Of a stretch of 64,000 nt of DNA, positions 30,801 through 39,411 are shown in pieces. Every line of letters begins with the position of its first letter. Within the stretch, counting starts at the first letter, position 1. A model generated the notes under the pieces. It saw only the letters and a list, made by a program, of their open reading frames with translations, was not told the DNA's origin and ran no database searches. The position numbers were made by a program, and so were the translations under genes. Location of the stretch: NCBI GenBank assembly GCA_027491075.1, contig JAIXWX010000010.1, forward strand, positions 1-64,000, given 5' to 3'. The stretch comes from Flavobacteriales bacterium. Lineage in GTDB: Bacteria > Bacteroidota > Bacteroidia > Flavobacteriales_D > Sanyastnellaceae.

Positions 30801-33717
30801 AGTTTCTGGAGGTGTAGGTCCTTACACATACGCATGGTCTTCAAACAATGGATGTATCTTCTTTGGTTCTTCAGACGAAGACATTACCAATCTTTTCGAT
30901 TGTTGTTACACGGTTGTAGTGACCGATGCCACGGGTTGTCAAGTCACTCAGGAGATTTGTCTTGAGGCTCCCCAGGTGATGGACTTATTTGTAAGCACTC
31001 CAAGTGATGCAACTGGACTATTTGATATTAGCTGCTTCGGTGCAAGCGATGGATCCATTTCAGCGAGTGCGTCTGGTGGAACGCCTGATTGCAATGCGTT
31101 TCCAAACTGCTACCTGTTCGAATGGAGCGTGGATGTGACACAGTTCGGTAACCCTGATCCTAACGCTGCCTTTATCACTGGACTTCCAGCAGGAACCTAC
31201 GCCCTGAATGTTACAGACATCAATGGCTGCTTGGCCACGACCACTATCAACCTAACAGAACCATCCCAATGTGTTTCTAATTTTGTCATCCAAGATGTAA
31301 GCTGCAATGGAGCTTCTGATGGAACTATCGCACCAAATATTTCAGGAGGTAGTGGCACATTTGTGAACTTCCTTTGGGAACCTTCTGTCGCCCCTAACGC
31401 CGCAGATGCTGAGATACTCACGGGTCTGGATGCCGGTTGTTATACTTTGACAGTTACCGATAGTCAAGACTGTACCAATACATTTACTTATTGTATAGAA
31501 GAACCAGAAGAACTTACAGCGAACTTGGATGTAGCAGCTCCTACCCCATGCGTAGCTCTTTGTGATGGATTTATTAGCGTAAATGTATCAGGCGGTACAG
31601 AGCCTTACACTGTTACTGCCGTAGACGGCGATGGCAATACCTACTCTGGAAACTTCCTTCAAGACTTATGCGATGGAGAATATACCGTTACAGTAGTAGA
31701 TGCAAATGGCTGTATTTTCACTACTGAAACATCTTTGGATTCTCCAGAGCCATTTACAGTAGAAATTTTTCCTGATATCTTGAACCCTGGTCAGCCTTTC
31801 ACACTCAACTGTACGGGTGATTGTGATGGCGCTCTCACCTCATTGATAACAGGTGGTACAGGTCCATTTACCTATGAGTGGTCAAACACTCAAGGAGATG
31901 TATTGGGTGATACAGAAAATATTTCAGACTTATGCGCTGGAACCTACTGTGTGGTGGTAACCGATGCAAATGGTTGCGAAGTAGAAGAATGTTTTACTAT
32001 CACCGAACCCAACGAGCCACTCTTAGTTTCTAGTACTCCAACCGTATATGCTGGAGGCTATAACATCAGCTGCTTTGGTGCTTGTGATGGAGCAATTGAT
32101 ATCACAGTAACTGGTGGTGTTCCTGGCTACACTTATTTGTGGAACGATGGAAATATTCTAAGTCCAGAAGAAGACCAAAGCAATCTTTGTGCTGGTTACA
32201 TTGAAGTTTTGGTTACAGATGAAAACGGTTGTGAAGTGCTTGTTCCTTTTGATCTCACTGAACCAGCCCCAATAGTGGTCAACGCATCGATTTCAACTTT
32301 CACAGGAAATGTAAACGTTTCGTGTTCTGATGCTTGCGATGGAAGTATCACCTTGGAGATACTTGGTGGAGAAGCACCATTCACTGTGAATTGGCCAGAT
32401 CTCGGCATCTCCGATGACGCGAGTATTGATGGACTATGCCCTGGAGTATACAACGCGATTGTCACGGATGCCATCGGCTGCACCAGCGAAGTGAGCTACA
32501 CCTTAAATGCTCCAGCTCCTCTTGCCATTCAGTTTACATCGACTTTTGATTGTGCAACTGGCGTAACTAACATCTGCGCACTTCCTAGCGGAGGAACTGC
32601 ACCGTATAGCTATAGCTGGAATAATTCTACGAGCACCAATTGCACCGATGTTTCTGCAAATGGAGAATACTGCGTAACCATTACAGATACGAATGGTTGT
32701 GAGTTTACGGCGTGCTTTACTGTGAATGCTCCAAGCCCCATTACAGCAACTGCCATTATCACAGAGTCCACTTGTGGCCAATGCAACGGTGCCATACAAA
32801 CAACGGTAATCGGTGGAGACGGAAGTTATCTCCTCGATTGGAACGGAACTGGAACAAGCGACAATGAATTAAACCAATCCAATTTGTGCGCTGGTACCTA
32901 TGACTTAACAATAGACGACCAAAATGGATGTGCTATAAACGTAGAATTCGTCGTACCTGGACAACCAGCCCCTTTTGCACAAAGTGTAGTCAATGATGTA
33001 AGTTGTAATGGAAGCCAAGACGGTAGCGTTGCAGTCAACTTTGTAAATACAGTCGGCAATGTCAACACTACATGGAATATCAATGGAAATATTGTTTCTG
33101 GAGGAAACACTGTAACGGGACTTGGTTTCTCCGCTGTTACACTCACTTGGAGTGATGAAAACGGTTGTTCTGGAACCGAACAGTTCTTTGTACTTCAGCC
33201 AGACAGTCTTGAAATTGAAGGCCTATTAAGCCTTTCTACGGAAGGATTCAACATTTCAGTGCTGGGTGGAAATGATGGAGCGATTGACTTGACAGTAAAT
33301 GGAGGAACAGAGCCTTACGATTACAACTGGTCACACATCACAAACATACCTGAACCCGAGGATGTAGCAAACCTCACTGCAGGTAATTACACCATCATCG
33401 TCATCGACGCAAACGGATGTTCTGATACTGCTAGCTTTACATTAACTGAACCCGGAGAATTGGAATGGCCTACAGGTATCACTCCAAATGGCGATGGATT
33501 TAATGATGTATATTTTATCAAGGGCATTGAAAAATATAGAAGTAACGAATTCAAGGTATTCAACAGATGGGGCAATTTGGTGTATGAGAAGAAGAACTAC
33601 AACCAAAACTGGTTTGGTCAAAACTCAGACAACGAAACGCTACCTGATGGAACCTACTTCGTGATTTTCACCAGTGGCAATGTTTCATTTAACACTTATG
33701 TAGATCTAAGAAGATAA
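27829..33717 (+). CDS. SprB-like giant surface adhesin with gliding-type C-terminus
   Basis: Secreted protein of 1962 aa. After a signal peptide (ending VLSQ) come a choice-of-anchor L domain (about residues 35-284), a Calx-beta-like segment (about 284-394), about 17 SprB-type repeats of 75-95 aa between about 470 and 1880, and a C-terminal domain from about 1878 (GITPNGDGFNDVY, FNRWGNLVYE, DGTYFVIF). That end is the gliding-motility type (TIGR04131/CHU_C), a type B type IX secretion signal. Most repeats contain a CxGxxDGSI-like start, a GTY.VVVTDxNGC end and paired cysteines. SprB family members are mobile adhesins. The PorP/SprF gene follows 31 bp later. Confidence 0.9.
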   Translation: MIKLISRVFPVLTIITGILINTPVLSQQIPGTLTVDPLLPPQQMVQNLVGPGVQISNVQVTAASGSYGYFNITGTEIGTSEGIILSTGKAVNAIGPNDESGLPLLGPPPTFTCLNCANYNNNAPGSALLNAAQDRTTFDASQIEFDIIPQGDSLRFRYTFASEEYNEWVGSPFNDVFGFFISGPNIGTNVNIALVPQTSTVVAINTVNAVSNSQYWVNNITPPGQGFQFDGFTIDLVAAVGNLIPCESYHLTLVIADGSDRIYDSAVLINQIESNPIQIETSTAGGTEYMIEGCNSGFVTFSRPAALPTPQNITYFIGGSALNGVDYTQIGNGIPNEPITVVIPANQASVSVPIDAFADGITEGSEFISVFLQNPSCTAPDFLDSVNFEIRDFLEVSITPPSAGICNGQCVDLIGDAVVTNVSSFTWSPTNNLSNSTTLTPTACPTTSTTYTLTSNVSECVATASVSISVSSITLGLDTDPINCPNGNNGSIDLTVLNANPPYSYSWTGPNGFTSNVEDPIGVEEGEYCVEVEDANGCVASGCVTVFEFNVLTITDVDIIPNGCFPISCFGACDGTVNTLVTGGQAPYTFAWLDETNTSVASTQNVNSLCAGVYTFVVTDANGCEVSTIVVIEQPNELVINLVGTSDVLCDGTSTGSITVDASGGCSPYFYNWSGFPANQSPVLNNIPTGNYQVSVSDVNGCSSGNSLNIVVNPPIDPLEVTIDAISSYPGGFNTSCPGSTDGSIQVTASFGTAPYTFEWINSETNTVVGTSEDLENVPCGEYQLTVTDVNGCEEVVGATLTCVPLIQITFDTEPNPCGDENAGVGEINILTTNGGHGGPYTYIYTGPSCAPCSAEDLTGLNSGAYTLTVFDALGCSRQFTINVGTDSEFQVNANVTDPTCGLDCNGSINITVTPADIYTFVWTNGNGDIIGSNEDISNLCAGDYQLQVSANGCDGFYAYTLTAPEPLDIDIANVINPICFGQNNGSIDIEVSGGVGPYTYAWSSNNGCIFFGSSDEDITNLFDCCYTVVVTDATGCQVTQEICLEAPQVMDLFVSTPSDATGLFDISCFGASDGSISASASGGTPDCNAFPNCYLFEWSVDVTQFGNPDPNAAFITGLPAGTYALNVTDINGCLATTTINLTEPSQCVSNFVIQDVSCNGASDGTIAPNISGGSGTFVNFLWEPSVAPNAADAEILTGLDAGCYTLTVTDSQDCTNTFTYCIEEPEELTANLDVAAPTPCVALCDGFISVNVSGGTEPYTVTAVDGDGNTYSGNFLQDLCDGEYTVTVVDANGCIFTTETSLDSPEPFTVEIFPDILNPGQPFTLNCTGDCDGALTSLITGGTGPFTYEWSNTQGDVLGDTENISDLCAGTYCVVVTDANGCEVEECFTITEPNEPLLVSSTPTVYAGGYNISCFGACDGAIDITVTGGVPGYTYLWNDGNILSPEEDQSNLCAGYIEVLVTDENGCEVLVPFDLTEPAPIVVNASISTFTGNVNVSCSDACDGSITLEILGGEAPFTVNWPDLGISDDASIDGLCPGVYNAIVTDAIGCTSEVSYTLNAPAPLAIQFTSTFDCATGVTNICALPSGGTAPYSYSWNNSTSTNCTDVSANGEYCVTITDTNGCEFTACFTVNAPSPITATAIITESTCGQCNGAIQTTVIGGDGSYLLDWNGTGTSDNELNQSNLCAGTYDLTIDDQNGCAINVEFVVPGQPAPFAQSVVNDVSCNGSQDGSVAVNFVNTVGNVNTTWNINGNIVSGGNTVTGLGFSAVTLTWSDENGCSGTEQFFVLQPDSLEIEGLLSLSTEGFNISVLGGNDGAIDLTVNGGTEPYDYNWSHITNIPEPEDVANLTAGNYTIIVIDANGCSDTASFTLTEPGELEWPTGITPNGDGFNDVYFIKGIEKYRSNEFKVFNRWGNLVYEKKNYNQNWFGQNSDNETLPDGTYFVIFTSGNVSFNTYVDLRR

Positions 33718-33748
33718 AAAGAAACATTTCCCTAATAATCGAAGCATT

Positions 33749-34669
33749 ATGAAAAAGATATATATCCTACTTTTAATGACAATCATCTCTTTGAGCGGAT
33801 GGGCTCAACAGGAGATCATGATTAGTCAATATATGTTTAATGGCTTGGTGTTGAACCCCGCTTATGCTGGTTCACACGCCTATTGGAGTGGCAGCGCATT
33901 GTACCGCAAACAATGGGTGCAATTTGACGGTGCCCCCACCACGCAAACGGTTGCCATTGATGGTCCTATCGCAAATCGCAGACTGGGTGTAGGTCTTACC
34001 TTCTCCAACGATCAAATAGGAATCACTCGTCAACAAGAAGTAGGTCTCAACTTTGCAGCAAAAGTGAGCACTGGTTCTGGTAGACTAGCAATGGGTATTC
34101 GTTTGGCTGGCGCATTCTATAGTGCCAACTTCAATGACCTCGTCGTATTTGACGAAAATGATCCTACCTACAATGCGAATCTTACTTCACAATTCATCCC
34201 GAAAGTGGGAGCTGGAATGTATTACTACGAAAGAAAATGGTTCGTTGGATTGTCCATGCCTACCATCTTTGCTTTGGATGATAACATTCTACCGGATGTA
34301 ACCATCAATGATCGATTCTTTAAAACACACACCTATTTGAATGCAGGATACGTTTTTGAACCCTCTTCCATCCTTGCAGTGAAGCCATCCGTGCTTGTGA
34401 AATATCAAGGAGAAGCTCCAGTACAAGCTGACTTTAATTGTAATCTTTTATTCTTTAAGAAATTTTGGTTGGGTGCTGGATATAGAACAGGAGATGCGGT
34501 TATCGTAATGGCAGAATGGAACATCACGAATATGTTCAGACTTGGTTATGCATACGACTTAACCACAACAGATATCAGCACCTACAGTCAAGGCTCTCAT
34601 GAGGTAATGCTTGGAGTTGATTTTGGAAAAGATGTAAACCTAAAAGTTCGCTCACCTCGCTATTTCTAA
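33749..34669 (+). CDS. sprF: PorP/SprF family type IX secretion membrane protein
   Basis: Outer-membrane barrel protein of 306 aa with a signal peptide ending at GWAQ and the family opening QEIMISQYMFNGLVLNPAYAGS. SprF/PorP proteins are needed for display of their neighbouring type B T9SS cargo on the cell surface. It follows the SprB-like gene directly and precedes an OmpA/PD40 lipoprotein by 7 bp, the typical three-gene arrangement. The partner is inferred from position. Confidence 0.92.
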   Translation: MKKIYILLLMTIISLSGWAQQEIMISQYMFNGLVLNPAYAGSHAYWSGSALYRKQWVQFDGAPTTQTVAIDGPIANRRLGVGLTFSNDQIGITRQQEVGLNFAAKVSTGSGRLAMGIRLAGAFYSANFNDLVVFDENDPTYNANLTSQFIPKVGAGMYYYERKWFVGLSMPTIFALDDNILPDVTINDRFFKTHTYLNAGYVFEPSSILAVKPSVLVKYQGEAPVQADFNCNLLFFKKFWLGAGYRTGDAVIVMAEWNITNMFRLGYAYDLTTTDISTYSQGSHEVMLGVDFGKDVNLKVRSPRYF

Positions 34670-34676
34670 TGCAGCT

Positions 34677-36644
34677 ATGAAAAAATTTAATTACTCTATA
34701 ATAGCCCTCTCGGCAGCGTTCTTATTGAATAGCTGTGCTTCTCTCTATATTAAAAGCGGTAAGGAAGCTTATACCGAATTAAAATATCAAGAGGCAATCA
34801 AGTACCTAGATAAAGGTCTTGCGAAGAAAGAAGATGAAAATGGCCGCAGAATGCTCGCTGAAAGCTATCTCCGTGTGAATGAATATTCTAACGCAGTTAC
34901 ACAATTTGAAAGAGCTAATTTGTATACCGGAACTACCGATATCGATCGAATGAACTACGCTCGATCGCTAATGGGAGTTGGAAGATATGCAGAGGCAAAA
35001 ACCATTCTTGAAGGCATCGTTAGCCGAGACGCAGAGAATCAACAAGCTCAAAATCTGTTGACTAGCTGTAAAAAAGCAGATGACCTTCGCGCTGATTCGT
35101 TGATGTTTACAGTGGCACAAGTAAATATTCCTGCAGAGAATCCCGTATTCTCTTCATTCCCTTATGACGGAGGATTGATTGTAACCTCCAGCGCTGCGCT
35201 GAAAGGAGACAAAGATCCTTATACCAGTAGAGCATTTACCGATCTCTTTTTTACTAAACAAGAAGGTGCTGCTTGGACTGCATTAAAACCCGTAGAAGGC
35301 GTTAATAGCAAATCACACGATGCTGTGGCCGCTGTTGCCCCGAATGGACAAACAATGATTTTCACGAGAAGCTTTCAAATTAAAAATAACCTAAGCGGTA
35401 ATAGCAAAGAAGAAAATCCTACGCAGCTATACGTGAGCAAGAAGAATACAGATGGTAGTTGGTCAAAGCCAGAGATTTTACCTTTCTGTGATGTCAATAA
35501 CATGTATGCACACCCTAGTTTTTCTCCCGATGGAACCGTGCTGTATTTCGCGAGTGACATGCCAGGAGGAAAAGGTGGAATGGATATTTACAAGTCAACT
35601 CTATTGGATGGATCTTGGGGAAATCCTGTGAATCTAGGTGGAGATGTAAATACAAAAGGCGATGAGCTTTTCCCTGTGGTAAAAGATGCAGGAACTTTAT
35701 ACTTCTCAAGCAATGGACACTCTACCTTGGGTGGACTGGATGTTTTGAGAACGAATTTGATCAATGGTACGTGGTCACTTCCTCAACATCTTTCTTATCC
35801 GATCAATACATCTTATGATGATTTTAGTATGATGTTTAATCCTGACGGAAAAACGGGCTACTTCAGCAGCGACCGCAGTGGAAGCGACCGCATTTATTCC
35901 TTTGAAATGAACGATGCTCAAATCAAACTGGAAGGAATTGTTACTGGTAAAGATAGTATGCTACCACTTGGAGGTGCGCGAATCACCGTTCAGAACCTAA
36001 CAGACGGAACCGAAAAAGTGTACTTCAGCGACGGCGATGGAAAATTCTCCATTGACCTAGCACCTGGAAAAGATTACAAAGTAAAAACAGATCTTGACGG
36101 ATATTTTTCTCAATCAGAGGATGTCAGCACAAAAGGAATCAATCAATCCAAAACATTGAAGAAAATTGTGGAGATGCCTGAAGTCTATGTTTCCAAAGAT
36201 GAAAAGAACGGGAACGGGAACGGGAACGGGAACGGGAACGGGAACGGGAACGGAAATAACAATTCTAACAATGGCCAGAAAAAAGGAGTTTATCCTGTGC
36301 CAAATATTTACTGGGATTATAATACTTGGGAAATCAGACCCGATGCGCAACCATATCTAGACGATTTGGTGAAATTATTTAGAAACAACCAAAACCTCAA
36401 GTTTGAAATTCGAAGCCACTGCGATTGCCGAGGTAGTTTTGAATACAATGATGATCTCAGCTCTAAGAGAGCAAAAGCTGTTACGGAATACCTTATCACC
36501 AAAGGGGTTCCAAGATCTATCATTGTAAGCCGCGGATATGGAGAAAGAGAACTACTCAATGAATGTTCCGATGGAACCTTCTGCGAGGAATCGAAGCACC
36601 AAGAAAACAGAAGAACGGAATTCATTGTTACCGATAAAAAGTAA
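34677..36644 (+). CDS. OmpA/PD40 lipoprotein with TPR and Asn-Gly linker
   Basis: Lipoprotein of 655 aa (lipobox LNSC, Cys19). TPR-like helices run over about residues 25-130; a PD40/WD40-like propeller over about 150-410 (AHPSFSPDGTVLYFAS); a carboxypeptidase-regulatory-like fold over about 415-495; an Asn-Gly repeat linker over 511-533; and an OmpA peptidoglycan-binding domain to the end (EIRSHCDCRG, LSSKRAKAVTEYL). It fits PorE-like proteins that tie the T9SS to peptidoglycan and commonly follow PorP/SprF genes. The OmpA part holds three extra cysteines. A strong terminator follows at 36666. Confidence 0.9.
   Translation: MKKFNYSIIALSAAFLLNSCASLYIKSGKEAYTELKYQEAIKYLDKGLAKKEDENGRRMLAESYLRVNEYSNAVTQFERANLYTGTTDIDRMNYARSLMGVGRYAEAKTILEGIVSRDAENQQAQNLLTSCKKADDLRADSLMFTVAQVNIPAENPVFSSFPYDGGLIVTSSAALKGDKDPYTSRAFTDLFFTKQEGAAWTALKPVEGVNSKSHDAVAAVAPNGQTMIFTRSFQIKNNLSGNSKEENPTQLYVSKKNTDGSWSKPEILPFCDVNNMYAHPSFSPDGTVLYFASDMPGGKGGMDIYKSTLLDGSWGNPVNLGGDVNTKGDELFPVVKDAGTLYFSSNGHSTLGGLDVLRTNLINGTWSLPQHLSYPINTSYDDFSMMFNPDGKTGYFSSDRSGSDRIYSFEMNDAQIKLEGIVTGKDSMLPLGGARITVQNLTDGTEKVYFSDGDGKFSIDLAPGKDYKVKTDLDGYFSQSEDVSTKGINQSKTLKKIVEMPEVYVSKDEKNGNGNGNGNGNGNGNGNNNSNNGQKKGVYPVPNIYWDYNTWEIRPDAQPYLDDLVKLFRNNQNLKFEIRSHCDCRGSFEYNDDLSSKRAKAVTEYLITKGVPRSIIVSRGYGERELLNECSDGTFCEESKHQENRRTEFIVTDKK
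36207..36254 (+). repeat. Hexanucleotide repeat (AACGGG)7 plus AACGGA, coding
   Basis: Seven exact AACGGG units and one AACGGA inside the OmpA/PD40 gene, encoding alternating Asn-Gly. The repeat is in frame, so unit gain or loss by slippage would change linker length by two residues per unit without a frameshift. Confidence 0.95.
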
Positions 36645-36665
36645 AATGAATTTCTGAGAAATAAA

Positions 36666-36690
36666 AAAGCCCCGCGATGCGGGGCTTTCT
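36666..36690 (+). terminator. Bidirectional rho-independent terminator
   Basis: GCCCCGC, loop GAT, GCGGGGC (36669-36685), with an A-tract on the left and a T-tract on the right. It ends the OmpA/PD40 transcript on the plus strand and, through the opposite tract, the FadL-like gene on the minus strand (stop at 36702). Confidence 0.9.
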
Positions 36691-36701
36691 TTTTTATCTT
36701 C

Positions 36702-38156
36702 TTAAAACCGAATTCCGAAAGACAATAATACTTGAATCACATTCGTACTCAAACGAGCCTCTTGAACTAACGATGGATCATACAACCAATACGACTCTTC
36801 ATTGGCAAAATACAAACCTGCCAAATCCATTGAAAAAGAACCTTTCCGATATCCAATACCTCCCGTATAAGTGATCAGAGGATTATTCAATGCAAAGGAC
36901 GATTTGAAAGGACTAGTTTGATAAATCAAACCTGCACGTGCTCTCCAAACATCATGAATTCTTCCTTCCACCCCCATCTTAGCACGATGCACTCTTCTGT
37001 ATACAGTTTCTATAGTTCTATTCTCAAAAGCGTAATCGTAACCAGACGATAATCCAACTCCGTCCATTTGAATATTGTCAAAAGAAGTAGTCTCGTAGTC
37101 AGCGCTTATCAAACCAAATTTCCCCATTACAAAAGCCGAACTCAATTGAAGCCTGCCCGGTACACGAACGCTGAAATTTGTTATCAATTCTGGTGAAAGC
37201 GCGGTGTATGACGAACCGTCGACAAAATTTGATGTAATTGAAGTGCTATATGCGTCGCTGATTTCGAGATTGACTGGAGAATGCCATGATGCTCCCAATC
37301 TCAACCACTCCGTTGGTCTGTAGATCGCTCCTAAACGCAACGAAACTGCGTTTCCGCTTGCATTGATATCCTCAGTGAATGTATAATTTCTCAAATACTC
37401 AGAATCCCAAAAGTTTTCTGTATAAACCGAAGCATCTCTATAAAATACAGATTGAATTCCTATAGTAGCCCCAACATAAAGCTTGTCCTTGTAATTTCCA
37501 CTAGCAGCAAATGTAGTTTCTGAATGACGGCCTAAGCGTTGTATAGAACGCTCTTGCTTTATTCTTCCAACCGATTCTGCAGGCATGTAAGACAAGGAAG
37601 CGGAGTCCAAGGGGTCAATTAAAAACGTTTCCCATGCCAGACCTGCGCCAAAAGAATGGGCGTTGTAAACATCATTGTAAGGTGTACCATCTGCTGTCGC
37701 AGCGAACGATTCCAATAGTGTTCGATCTCTATTTATGCCTTCTATCAAAAGGTTTTGATGATAATTTGAAAGCAGACCAAAACCAATTCCGTAAACAAAA
37801 GACCAATCTTTCAATCCTTCATATTCCCGATAGCCGACAATGCCTAAGCTTTGAATCTGTGTTCTAAACTTGGAGTCTGATTCTTCGTTATTCAGAAAAT
37901 TTGAGTTCGTAATACGATCAAAAAAGTTCAGAGAAATTTCTGCAGTTGTTCTTTTATAAATCGCTAATCCAGCAGGGTTATTCCAAAATGCAGAGTGATC
38001 TGCTCCGATGGATCCAAATGCTCCTCCCATACCTAAAGATCGTGCAGTCCCGGTAGGCGCAATATTGGAATATCGCAGGGCATCGACCTCATTTTGCGAA
38101 AATGAAAAAAACGAACACAGCGATCCACAAATAGCCAATAGGATCCTATTTATCAT
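36702..38156 (-). CDS. FadL/OMPP1-like outer-membrane transport protein
   Basis: Outer-membrane protein of 484 aa. A signal peptide ending near FFSFSQ is followed by the family hatch region (ALRYSNIAPTGTARSLGMGGAFGSIGADHSAFWNNPAG) quoted in two parts: NIAPTGTARSLGMGG and SAFWNNPAGLAIY. FadL-type channels import hydrophobic compounds. The rest is a barrel with alternating aromatic strands ending VLLSFGIRF, a proper terminal Phe. It converges on the SprB-locus operon across a shared terminator. The gene upstream is a lipoprotein 20 bp away. Confidence 0.87.
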   Translation of the reverse strand: MINRILLAICGSLCSFFSFSQNEVDALRYSNIAPTGTARSLGMGGAFGSIGADHSAFWNNPAGLAIYKRTTAEISLNFFDRITNSNFLNNEESDSKFRTQIQSLGIVGYREYEGLKDWSFVYGIGFGLLSNYHQNLLIEGINRDRTLLESFAATADGTPYNDVYNAHSFGAGLAWETFLIDPLDSASLSYMPAESVGRIKQERSIQRLGRHSETTFAASGNYKDKLYVGATIGIQSVFYRDASVYTENFWDSEYLRNYTFTEDINASGNAVSLRLGAIYRPTEWLRLGASWHSPVNLEISDAYSTSITSNFVDGSSYTALSPELITNFSVRVPGRLQLSSAFVMGKFGLISADYETTSFDNIQMDGVGLSSGYDYAFENRTIETVYRRVHRAKMGVEGRIHDVWRARAGLIYQTSPFKSSFALNNPLITYTGGIGYRKGSFSMDLAGLYFANEESYWLYDPSLVQEARLSTNVIQVLLSFGIRF

Positions 38157-38176
38157 ACCAAATTATTTTTTTGCTT

Positions 38177-39310
38177 TTATCTTCTGCGCGTTCCGCCTCC
38201 ACCTCGACTAGGAGCGGGGCTACTGCCTCCTCCTCCCCTGTTGGGACTTGAAACTCCACCTCCTCTGCTTGGTGCTGGTGAGGAAGGTGCTGGTCTGGAC
38301 ATTCCACCGCTGTCTCTTGGACGCTCACTAGGCCTTGTATCTCTTGAAGGTCTGCTTGGAGCAACATTCGGACGAGTCTGAACATCTTGACCAGGATTGC
38401 GCGATGGTCGACCAGGATCTGCATTCGTGGATCCTGATCTCGAAGGAACTGAAAAGAAATCATCGTCTACTTCAACAGGTTGCCCATTCGTAGTGCCTGG
38501 GTCAGGTCTTCCTGGCTGCTTTCGGGGATTCAACGTTTGAAATTCCTGTGTTCCTGAAGAGTTGTTGTTGAAGCCACTGCCCGCTCCACCACGATTGCCA
38601 AACTGAACATTGTTGTTGTTCTCATTATTAAATGCATTGTTCCAAGCCCAAGCATTGCCGAGTTGATTCCAATACATCGAGTTCCAAGGATTATTATTCC
38701 AAGGACTGTTGAAGGTCCCGTAGGGATTGTTCCAGCCATTGTTCCAACCGAAACCATTGTTCCAACCGAAACCATTGTTCATCCATGGATCATTCCACCC
38801 CCAACCATTGTTCATCCAGGGATCGTTCCACCCCCAACCATTGTTCATCCAGGGATCGTTCCATCCCCAATTGTTCATCCAAGGGTCATAACAACCCCAA
38901 CAATTATTTGACATCCCAAACCCCATGTTCAAACCGCCCATTCCATTATTGAAAGGATTCCAATAGGTATATCTCCATCCCCAAAGCGGATCATACATGA
39001 ATCGTCCTGGACTATTATTTAGACCACTATTAAACTGATCCACATCTCCATAATAATTGTTAATCACGTCTCCCTGGTTGGTATTACCAGAATAATAATC
39101 ATCTTCTGTAGGAGAGGTTGTTCCAACCGATGGGGTTGAAGATGAATTCGAAGATGCCGTAGGAGCTTCCGTGATAAAGGTTTCTCCCGGTTGATAGTAA
39201 ACTTCATCATCCTCGTACAACGCCGATGTATTAAGGCTTTTAGAAGAGTTACATGAATAGAGAACAATCAGCAGCGATGCGAGTGCGAGACTTTGTTTTA
39301 CTAGTTTCAT
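38177..39310 (-). CDS. Trp/Asn/Gly-repeat lipoprotein with Pro/Arg/Ser-rich tail
   Basis: Unknown protein of 377 aa. A lipobox YSC (Cys20) gives an exported lipoprotein. Its centre contains tandem 11-residue units of the form WMNNGWGWNDP (about residues 140-185), merging into GFGWNNGW, and the C-terminal third is Pro/Arg/Ser/Gly-rich and ends GGGTRRR, probably disordered. The frame extends 24 bp upstream, but the ATG at 39310 gives the signal. Low-complexity surface protein; similar ones appear in Bacteroidota under labels such as 'prolyl-rich'. The function is unknown. A TATATTTG box lies 34 bp upstream. Confidence 0.75.
   Translation of the reverse strand: MKLVKQSLALASLLIVLYSCNSSKSLNTSALYEDDEVYYQPGETFITEAPTASSNSSSTPSVGTTSPTEDDYYSGNTNQGDVINNYYGDVDQFNSGLNNSPGRFMYDPLWGWRYTYWNPFNNGMGGLNMGFGMSNNCWGCYDPWMNNWGWNDPWMNNGWGWNDPWMNNGWGWNDPWMNNGFGWNNGFGWNNGWNNPYGTFNSPWNNNPWNSMYWNQLGNAWAWNNAFNNENNNNVQFGNRGGAGSGFNNNSSGTQEFQTLNPRKQPGRPDPGTTNGQPVEVDDDFFSVPSRSGSTNADPGRPSRNPGQDVQTRPNVAPSRPSRDTRPSERPRDSGGMSRPAPSSPAPSRGGGVSSPNRGGGGSSPAPSRGGGGTRRR
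38785..38885 (-). repeat. 33-bp coding tandem repeat (about 3 units)
   Basis: Nearly identical 33-bp units (on the plus strand CCAACCATTGTTCATCCAGG plus 13 bp) encoding WMNNGWGWNDP within the lipoprotein gene. The neighbouring copies are more divergent. The units are multiples of three, so expansion keeps the frame. Confidence 0.85.
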
Positions 39311-39344
39311 GGCGTTGTGCGTTTTATTAATCATCCAAACAAAT

Positions 39345-39375
39345 CAAATATAGGCAAAAAAAAGAACTACTTTTG
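39345..39375. promoter_or_regulatory. Divergent -7 boxes of lipoprotein gene and proS
   Basis: Minus strand TATATTTG (39352-39345) faces the lipoprotein gene and plus strand TACTTTTG (39368-39375) faces proS, 15 bp apart. Neither has an obvious -33 TTG at the standard distance. Confidence 0.4.
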
Positions 39376-39411
39376 GCCCTCAATTTTACTCAATTATCAT
39401 ACCACCTCATT

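Noticed and set aside
38146-38911. Alternative frames over the Trp-Asn-Gly lipoprotein
   Set aside because: They are shadows of the tandem repeats; only the frame ending at 38177 has a signal peptide and lipobox.
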